Assembly: GCA_913062815.1 (NCBI GenBank)
Contig: CAJXWZ010000001.1
Location: forward strand, 186,001-250,000
Length of the DNA stretch: 64,000 nt
Direction: 5' to 3'
Origin: an uncultured Colwellia sp.
GTDB taxonomy: Bacteria; Pseudomonadota; Gammaproteobacteria; Enterobacterales; Alteromonadaceae
Both the position numbers and the translations under genes were made by a program. The first letter of the stretch is position 1; each line of letters begins with the position of its first letter. Below, piece after piece: positions 58,125 to 64,000 of this stretch. A model generated the notes under the pieces. The model did no database searches. It was not told the origin of the DNA and saw nothing but the letters and a program-made list of their open reading frames with translations.

Positions 58125-58277
58125 TAAACTCTCTATCAGTTTTGTAAGGCCATTGTACTAGCTAATGCGCTAGGTTAGAATGCCTTACTCAAGTATTCAT
58201 ATTAGCTTTATTTTACCCTTTTTCTGAAGGGGTTTCATACTTATTTAATTTCAAATTAAGGCGTAAATGCAAATTCC

Positions 58278-59042
58278 ATGGAAAAATTGACTGCAAAAAT
58301 AATATTTATAGCGCTAGCATTAACTTTAGCGGGTTGCTCTTCATCAGATAACATCACCGAAATAGATAAAGTACCTGACAAGTCAGCGCAAGCGCTTTTT
58401 GTTGATGCGAGAACATCTCTTGATAATGGGCTATACCAAAAAGCCATTCAAATTCTTAGCGCGATTGATTCTCGCTTTCCTTTTGGTCCTATTTCTCATC
58501 AAGTTCAGTTAGATTTAATATACGCTTATTATAAAGTAGGTGATTCAGCGCAGGGAGTCGCTTTGACAGATCGATTTTTGCGCTTAAATCCTAACAACCC
58601 AAATATCGATTACGTTTACTATATGCGCGCGTTGATCAATATTTCAACCGAAGAAAATTTGTTTCAAGATCTTGCAGGTATTGATCGATCAGATAGAGAT
58701 CCGACCGCTTCTCGTGATGCGTTCAATGATTTTAAGAAAATACTAGCTGAATACCCAGACAGTAAATACGCTGCCGATTCTCGTAAAAGAATGATTGCCA
58801 TTAAATCACGCTTAGCAAAATATGAACTGGCTGTTGCAAATTTTTATTTAAAGCGTGAAGCTTATGCTTCTGCAGCAAATAGAGGTAGATACATTATTGA
58901 ATATTTCACACCTAGCTCTGAAGTAGAGCCAGCATTAGAAATAATGATTGAATGTTACGATAAGCTAGGGTTAGTTGATTTAAAGAAAAATGCCTTACAG
59001 GTACTAGCTGCCAACTACCCTAATAATACATTAGTCAATTAG
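58278..59042 (+). CDS. bamD: outer-membrane assembly lipoprotein BamD
   Basis: A 254-residue lipoprotein (lipobox LAGC at the N-terminus) made of TPR-like repeats: ARTSLDNGLYQKAIQILSAID, QLDLIYAYYKVGDSAQG, NIDYVYYMRALINI, FKKILAEYPDSKYAADSRKR. It is part of the BAM complex that inserts beta-barrel proteins into the outer membrane. Divergent from rluD and convergent with glnB, separated from it by a terminator-like repeat. Confidence 0.96.
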   Translation: MEKLTAKIIFIALALTLAGCSSSDNITEIDKVPDKSAQALFVDARTSLDNGLYQKAIQILSAIDSRFPFGPISHQVQLDLIYAYYKVGDSAQGVALTDRFLRLNPNNPNIDYVYYMRALINISTEENLFQDLAGIDRSDRDPTASRDAFNDFKKILAEYPDSKYAADSRKRMIAIKSRLAKYELAVANFYLKREAYASAANRGRYIIEYFTPSSEVEPALEIMIECYDKLGLVDLKKNALQVLAANYPNNTLVN

Positions 59043-59055
59043 GATAAGGCTATAT

Positions 59056-59092
59056 CAAGTTTCGAGTTACTTCTTTTGTGTCTCGAAACTTG
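59056..59092. terminator. bidirectional terminator-like inverted repeat
   Basis: caagtttcgag pairs perfectly with ctcgaaacttg over a 15-nt loop, between convergent bamD and glnB. The loop is T-rich but no T-run follows the stem. Confidence 0.6.
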
Positions 59093-59103
59093 TCCCTGAT
59101 TCG

Positions 59104-59451
<348 letters not shown>

Positions 59452-59586
59452 CTATTTGAGCTTTAGTTACTGTTATTACAGCGTGTTTGAAGCAATTTAT
59501 CAATATCCAAGTGTTAATATTTAGCTAAAGGGTTTATTTTGGTAAACTATAATTTTAAATAACTCAGCTCATAAGTAGGAAGTTAC

Positions 59587-60417
59587 ATGGATCAGCAAGT
59601 CATTATTGATGAAATGAAAGTTTTACCTGAAATTGATGTCAAATTTGAAATTCGCCGTCGCGTAGACTTTATTAAATCTACACTCACAAATTCTGGTTTG
59701 AAAACCTTGGTACTTGGTATAAGTGGTGGCGTAGACTCTTCAACTTGTGGTCGATTAGCACAACTTGCTATTGATGAGCTAAATAATGACATATCCGAAA
59801 ACTATCAGTTCATTGCTGTTAGGTTACCCTATGGCGTACAAGCAGATGAAGATGATGCACAACAAGCTCTACATTTTATTCAACCTAATCATTGCGTAAC
59901 TACTAATATACTTGACGGTGTTGATGGTATTAATCAGCAAGTTACAGAGGCACTAAAAACTACTGATTTATTAGTAGCAACCGAGAGCCAAATAGATTTT
60001 TCTAAGGGTAATGTGAAAGCTCGCGCTCGTATGGTGTCTCAATATCATATTGCCGGTATATTAGGTGGCTTAGTGTTGGGTACCGACCATAGTGCTGAAA
60101 ATATTACCGGTTTTTTTACAAAATGGGGCGATGGCGCCTGTGATTTAGCGCCACTTTTTGGTCTATCAAAACGACAGGTCAGAATGTTGGCTAAGTATTT
60201 AGGCGCACCAGCAATATTAGTTGAAAAAGCACCTACCGCTGATTTAGAAGATCTAGAGCCAGGTAAAACAGATGAAGATGCATTAGGTATTAGCTATGAT
60301 CAACTTGATGACTTTTTAGAAGGAAAAGATGTCTCAACACAGGTTTCTGAGCATATCATAAATATATACAATAGAACCCAGCATAAACGCCAAGCTATTC
60401 CGACTATTTACGGCTAG
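59587..60417 (+). CDS. nadE: ammonia-dependent NAD synthetase
   Basis: A 276-residue enzyme with the P-loop ATP-pyrophosphatase motif [19 protein letters not shown], the ammonia-dependent NadE segments [53 protein letters not shown] and [19 protein letters not shown]. It adenylates and amidates nicotinic acid adenine dinucleotide with ammonia to make NAD. No glutaminase domain. Length matches E. coli NadE. Confidence 0.96.
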   Translation: MDQQVIIDEMKVLPEIDVKFEIRRRVDFIKSTLTNSGLKTLVLGISGGVDSSTCGRLAQLAIDELNNDISENYQFIAVRLPYGVQADEDDAQQALHFIQPNHCVTTNILDGVDGINQQVTEALKTTDLLVATESQIDFSKGNVKARARMVSQYHIAGILGGLVLGTDHSAENITGFFTKWGDGACDLAPLFGLSKRQVRMLAKYLGAPAILVEKAPTADLEDLEPGKTDEDALGISYDQLDDFLEGKDVSTQVSEHIINIYNRTQHKRQAIPTIYG

Positions 60418-60504
60418 CATCCTCAGACCTAAACTAATACTAGAAAAATCCATTTTCTTTAGCTATACCTAATATACAAGGAAGCGAATTAAAATGGATT
60501 TTTA

Positions 60505-61071
60505 ATGCTTAATACCCCCTACTTTTCAAAGGGGCTTACACTTATTGAACTTATGATTTCAATTTCTGTAAGCTCAATACTAGCCGCAATTGCTATCCCT
60601 AACTACTCTGCATTTATTGTACAAATGCGTGTAGATAATGAGATTACTCAACTCCATCGAATGTTACTCATTACGAGAAACTCCGCTATTAATAGCGGTC
60701 ATAAAGCAATAATCTGTCCATTAGACAAATCTTTAAAATGTACTACCCAATGGGAAAAAGAACTAAGTATATACATTGATAGTAATAATAATGAAATACT
60801 TGATAATAATGAAATGATAATTAGGACTAAAGATGAAATCAGTACCGGTGATGTTCTTGTATATGGCAAGGGTAGAGCTAAAATAACCTTTAAGCCTACT
60901 GGACAACTTAGTGGCTTAGCCAATGGTACATTTCGTTATTGTCCCACTTATTACGAAAATCACTCTAGAGGTATAGTAGTTGCTCGCTCAGGTAGGGTAT
61001 ATCAATCAAGTGATATTGATAACGATGGTATTGACGAAAATAGATCTGGTAAAGAAATTAAATGCGATTAA
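60505..61071 (+). CDS. FimT/GspH-type pseudopilin, copy 1
   Basis: A 188-residue minor pilin: short basic leader, prepilin cleavage site KGLTLIELM with Glu at +5, hydrophobic helix (ISVSSILAAIAIPNY), then a GspH/FimT body with RNSAINSGHKAIICPLDKS and FKPTGQLSGLANGTFRYCP. The C-terminus is an Asp-rich SSDIDNDGIDENRSGKEIKC that looks like a calcium-loop. The following gene is a paralogue with the same layout. It is likely a type IV pilus initiation pilin. Confidence 0.87.
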   Translation: MLNTPYFSKGLTLIELMISISVSSILAAIAIPNYSAFIVQMRVDNEITQLHRMLLITRNSAINSGHKAIICPLDKSLKCTTQWEKELSIYIDSNNNEILDNNEMIIRTKDEISTGDVLVYGKGRAKITFKPTGQLSGLANGTFRYCPTYYENHSRGIVVARSGRVYQSSDIDNDGIDENRSGKEIKCD

Positions 61072-61162
61072 CAGTTAAATTGTTCAAAAAGCAAACACTA
61101 GCTAGTTCTCCAAATAAATGATATAAATGTTATATCTCCAGGTAGTATTTAATGGATATATT

Positions 61163-61759
61163 ATGGATAAAAATATCAATTGCTCTGTCCCCTTATTATC
61201 AACCACGAACAAAGGCTTCACGCTTTTTGAGCTTATGATTGCAACAGCTTTAATCGGCATACTTTCAGCCATAGCAATGCCCGGCATGAATGACTTCCTG
61301 ATAAAAATGCGTGTTGATAATGAAATAAGCGAAATGCAAAGGCTATTGTTAACTGCAAGAAGTTTAGCAATAAATACAGGAAAAAATACTACAGTTTGTC
61401 CTTTGGAAAGTGGGTCTTGTACAACAAGCTGGGGGGGAGAGATAAGTGTATTCACAAACGATGCAAACACATTAGCTAATGGTACGGCTTTTGGTGCTAA
61501 TGATGAGTTAGTTAAAATAAAAGAAGCAATTAAAGCAGGTGACAAATTTCAATTTGCTACTACTAGTGTAATTTACACACCAACAGGCCGATTATTAACT
61601 CCTGCTGTTGCAGCTTCTTTTAGCTATTGCCCATACGCTGAAGCTGAAAAATCTCGAGGAATCGACTTGTCTGTATCAGGTAGAAGTTATACTAGCTCTG
61701 ATACTGATGATGATGATAAGGATGAAGACAGAAATGGCAATGAAATAGTTTGTAGCTAG
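61163..61759 (+). CDS. FimT/GspH-type pseudopilin, copy 2
   Basis: A 198-residue paralogue of the preceding gene: prepilin site KGFTLFELM, the hydrophobic helix (IATALIGILSAIAMPG), ARSLAINTGKNTTVCPLESG and TPTGRLLTPAVAASFSYCP, with an Asp-rich tail (SSDTDDDDKDEDRNGNEIVC). I chose ATG 61163 as start because it gives a leader of usual pseudopilin size; the upstream ATG at 61127 adds an unrelated 12 residues. Tandem duplication of one ancestral gene is inferred from matching motif order. Confidence 0.87.
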   Translation: MDKNINCSVPLLSTTNKGFTLFELMIATALIGILSAIAMPGMNDFLIKMRVDNEISEMQRLLLTARSLAINTGKNTTVCPLESGSCTTSWGGEISVFTNDANTLANGTAFGANDELVKIKEAIKAGDKFQFATTSVIYTPTGRLLTPAVAASFSYCPYAEAEKSRGIDLSVSGRSYTSSDTDDDDKDEDRNGNEIVCS

Positions 61760-61813
61760 AGCCTACCTAAGTATAATTCATTGCCAATTTTTAAGTCTTG
61801 AAGTATAAAGTGA

Positions 61814-62149
61814 CTATCGGGCAGTTTCTTTATCTGCCATTTTAGCTCGACTAGTTGTAAAATCATCTTTTAGCAATGTACACTCATATACTCTATAAAT
61901 TTTGGTTTTTTGTTTAGAGTTAGGTACTGCAATTTTATGCCCTTTGATTGATTTAGCTAAGTTTGATGCTTTGCTTTTGGGTATATGCCAAAAACTAATA
62001 ATATCTCCTCCCCCTACCAATTCTACAAAGCATTTCATATCTACATTTTTATTTTCTTTATTTTTGACTTTCGCTTCTACAGTGAGAGCAAAAGTAAACA
62101 CACAGATAAAGCAACCGATTTTCATTGTTATTGAGTCAAAAGTTTTCAT
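61814..62149 (-). CDS. TapY2-like type IV pilus accessory protein
   Basis: A 111-residue exported protein with a hydrophobic signal (MKIGCFICVFTFALTVEA) and a C-terminal part (MKCFVELVGGGDIISFWHIP, GHKIAVPNSKQKTKIYRVYE, KMADKETAR) that I recognise as the TapY2 family, found next to tapY1 and pilin genes in Shewanella. GGGAGA is placed 6 nt before the ATG at 62149, one nt past the pilE stop, so it is co-transcribed with the pilin. The role is in pilus assembly; the mechanism is not described. Confidence 0.78.
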   Translation of the reverse strand: MKTFDSITMKIGCFICVFTFALTVEAKVKNKENKNVDMKCFVELVGGGDIISFWHIPKSKASNLAKSIKGHKIAVPNSKQKTKIYRVYECTLLKDDFTTSRAKMADKETAR

Positions 62150-62150
62150 A

Positions 62151-62564
62151 TTATTTCTCCCAGCATCCAGAGTTCTCACTCAGATTTTTTTGTCCAAGTT
62201 CATTTACTGTCAATGTAGGACATGTTGTGTCACTAGACAGGTTACCTTTAGCTGCCGCCTTTAATGTAAATGTTGTCGCTGTTTGGGCTGATACTGAAAT
62301 AGTGTAATTGCCTGACTCAGTATCAATAGTCGCTGTAGCTTCTCCTAAACCTTTCATATCAGATGCATATGCACGACTATCAACAAAGACTTGTTCTTGA
62401 AGGTTTGCATAACGCATCAACTCTCGTTGACCCTCGCTTCTATTTGAACGCGTAACAAAGTCTGTATATGCTGGATAAGCAACAGCGGCTAAAATTCCAA
62501 TAACAGCAACTGCAATTAATAGCTCTATCAAAGTAAAGCCATTTTGTTTTTCTGCATTTTTCAT
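62151..62564 (-). CDS. pilE: type IV pilin, PilE-like minor pilin
   Basis: A 137-residue pilin: leader then cleavage site [20 protein letters not shown] with Phe at +1 and Glu at +5, and a C-terminal part with [20 protein letters not shown], a Cys pair ([13 protein letters not shown] and the last SGCWEK). The E. coli-type PilE architecture with a long helix and disulfide loop fits a minor pilin. I took ATG 62564 (GGAAA about 6 nt upstream) over the ATG at 62576. It lies between the pilY1-like gene and tapY2, all on the minus strand. Confidence 0.85.
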   Translation of the reverse strand: MKNAEKQNGFTLIELLIAVAVIGILAAVAYPAYTDFVTRSNRSEGQRELMRYANLQEQVFVDSRAYASDMKGLGEATATIDTESGNYTISVSAQTATTFTLKAAAKGNLSSDTTCPTLTVNELGQKNLSENSGCWEK

Positions 62565-62595
62565 ATATTTTTCCATAAGATATATTTAGTAACTA

Positions 62596-64000
62596 TTATT
62601 GCTCTTCTTTAATATATAGATAGGTTCGCATGGTTTTCAAATCAAAATCCACACCTATAATTTTTCGACCTACAATTAGGTTACCACTTGTATCAGACTC
62701 AGAATCATCAGGGTTATCTGGCAGAACGATCAAGGTTGGAGAACCAAGAAACTGTTCACTAATCAAAGCAATTCTATCTTCTCTATTGTCTGAATTTTCT
62801 GATAGCCAATTATATTCCTTAGTTCCTAACGCTAAATCAACAGCGTACAACCATCCCTGACCCGAAGGTGGTTTACAGTCAACTAAGTCTGCCGAAAACG
62901 CTGGAGGAGTGAATGAAGTATAATAGGCAATCCCATTTATTACTATTGCAGATGAAGTGCTTTTTTCACCTGTTTGAGTAAAATCAATAAACCAGCCAGA
63001 CTTATCACTCACAGCAAGCTCAAGAGTTTCTCTTTCTTGGGTAGTCATCGTCTGAGCAAAGGGATCATTGGTAAAGTCATATAGATCTGCTTTAGTTATT
63101 GCCATAGGTGTAACGGGTGTACTACTAGCAGAAAAAGTTTGTGTTTTGATATTTTCATCTTTAATCATAAAGAAAATATCGTCTGTATCAGTGCCTAAAG
63201 GATTAGATCTATCGCCACTACCAATCAAAATAGCTTCGTAAGGTTTTTCTTGATGCACCGTTATTGTCTTAGTTTCCCCTTCCTCGTCTGTTACCTGTGT
63301 TTCAATGGTCTCAGCTATAAAAGTTCTTACAATTGAAGGTTCGTAAAAAAACCGTCTATCGGTGGCATTGGTACCTCCCCCTAAACTTGCTAATTGAAAC
63401 ACAGAAAAATCTGCTTTTGTGTCATCAGGCATGTCGACTCGCCAAACATTTCCCCCTGTATCTCCTGTATATAGCCTATCCACAAGTCCGTTGCCATCTG
63501 TATCTAATAAACCAATACTTGAAGGGATACTATCAGTACCGGCAAAAGTCGTATCACCACCGCTAGGCTCCATACTCCACTTTAAAGCACCGGTCTTAGC
63601 ATCAACCATATAAACAGCTCGTCCTATACTGTCAGCGGTACCAGGCCCATCACTGTCTTTATTGGTATCGTAACCGCCACCAAAGAACAATACAGGACTA
63701 GCAACAGTACCGCTTAAATTAAGTTTGGAAAAGCCTATTTTAGGCTGAGACCATGTTTGTCCTAACTCTTCAAAGTCAGTTGTTCCACCCTTTATATGCC
63801 ACATTAAGCTAGGTGAGTCAGGGCTACTAATATCCATAGCATAGTATGAATCGCCACCACGACGTAAACCAAAAAATATCCAAACAGAGTCACCTGTTTC
63901 AATGATACCGTCGCCATCTTTATCATTCACATGCGAAGTTATTTGACCATCGATACCATAAATTTTATCTGCAGAAGAATAGTTATCGCGCAAACCTGTA
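62596..64000 (-). CDS. PilY1/TapY1-like pilus protein, 3' part only
   Basis: At least 467 C-terminal residues of a large protein whose 5' end is beyond the window edge; the frame stays open to 64000. It is the beta-propeller domain of PilY1: the segments VWIFFGLRRGGDSYYAMDIS, SPVLFFGGGYDTNKD and YMVDAKTGALKW are blade signatures, and the calcium site DTDGNGLVDRLYTGD is followed by GGNVWRVDM. PilY1 is a pilus-tip adhesin and retraction regulator that acts with the minor pilins. TapY2 and pilE follow on the same strand. The N-terminal von Willebrand-like part is outside the window. Confidence 0.9.
   Translation of the reverse strand, partial: TGLRDNYSSADKIYGIDGQITSHVNDKDGDGIIETGDSVWIFFGLRRGGDSYYAMDISSPDSPSLMWHIKGGTTDFEELGQTWSQPKIGFSKLNLSGTVASPVLFFGGGYDTNKDSDGPGTADSIGRAVYMVDAKTGALKWSMEPSGGDTTFAGTDSIPSSIGLLDTDGNGLVDRLYTGDTGGNVWRVDMPDDTKADFSVFQLASLGGGTNATDRRFFYEPSIVRTFIAETIETQVTDEEGETKTITVHQEKPYEAILIGSGDRSNPLGTDTDDIFFMIKDENIKTQTFSASSTPVTPMAITKADLYDFTNDPFAQTMTTQERETLELAVSDKSGWFIDFTQTGEKSTSSAIVINGIAYYTSFTPPAFSADLVDCKPPSGQGWLYAVDLALGTKEYNWLSENSDNREDRIALISEQFLGSPTLIVLPDNPDDSESDTSGNLIVGRKIIGVDFDLKTMRTYLYIKEEQ

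Overview
The window reads as a chromosomal segment of a low-GC marine gammaproteobacterium, most likely the Alteromonadales/Colwelliaceae (Colwellia- or Thalassotalea-like). This is inferred from the AT-rich sequence, the TonB-dependent receptors, the abundant chemosensory and two-component proteins, a TapY2-type pilus gene, a PEP-CTERM protein and a reductive uracil-degradation cluster. No rRNA, tRNA or CRISPR array was recognised.

Layout. 1-2.2 kb: a FecI/FecR/TonB-receptor surface-signalling set on the minus strand, with the receptor cut by the window edge. 2.6-7.8 kb: a remnant of a hybrid kinase, then a TonB-dependent receptor divergent from a YfiR-domain histidine kinase. 7.8-13.3 kb: a CAT-like acetyltransferase, a solute-binding protein, a MazG-like protein, a complete ISAs1-family insertion with a 10-bp target duplication, and a chemoreceptor. 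13.3-22.8 kb: ankyrin and TonB-N-terminus-like envelope proteins, a 1197-residue hybrid kinase with a c-type haem motif in its sensor, a CheR methyltransferase, a REC-PAS-GGDEF-EAL regulator and a small membrane protein. 23.2-29.8 kb: a caa3-type oxidase operon (dihaem CoxB, CoxA, two subunit III proteins, subunit IV, haem O synthase, SCO). 29.9-31.9 kb: HxlR regulator, SDR and double cupin. 32.0-39.4 kb: the reductive pyrimidine pathway (hydA divergent from preT-preA-NCS1 permease-ureidopropionase-type amidase) with a near-perfect RutR-type operator in the divergent promoter region. 39.7-43.8 kb: MATE transporter, exported methyltransferase-like lipoprotein, M28 peptidase. 43.9-49.0 kb: PEP-CTERM protein, then a periplasmic sugar-oxidation operon (gluconate-dehydrogenase subunit 3-like, GMC oxidoreductase, TIM-barrel isomerase) divergent from a PAS-AraC regulator.

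49.2-53.0 kb is the most unusual part: a tight five-gene operon of a short exosortase, a 58-residue protein with ten consecutive glycines and a C-terminal sorting-like tail, an Lnt-type N-acyltransferase with its catalytic triad, a dedicated acyl carrier protein and a ketoacyl-ACP synthase. I infer a lipid-modification/sorting system acting on the tiny glycine protein.

53.1-60.4 kb is housekeeping (DUF4124 protein, clpB, pgeF, rluD, bamD, glnB, nadE). 60.5-64 kb holds type IV pilus minor-pilin genes: two fimT-like genes, tapY2, a pilE-like pilin and the 3' part of a pilY1/tapY1 gene that leaves the window.
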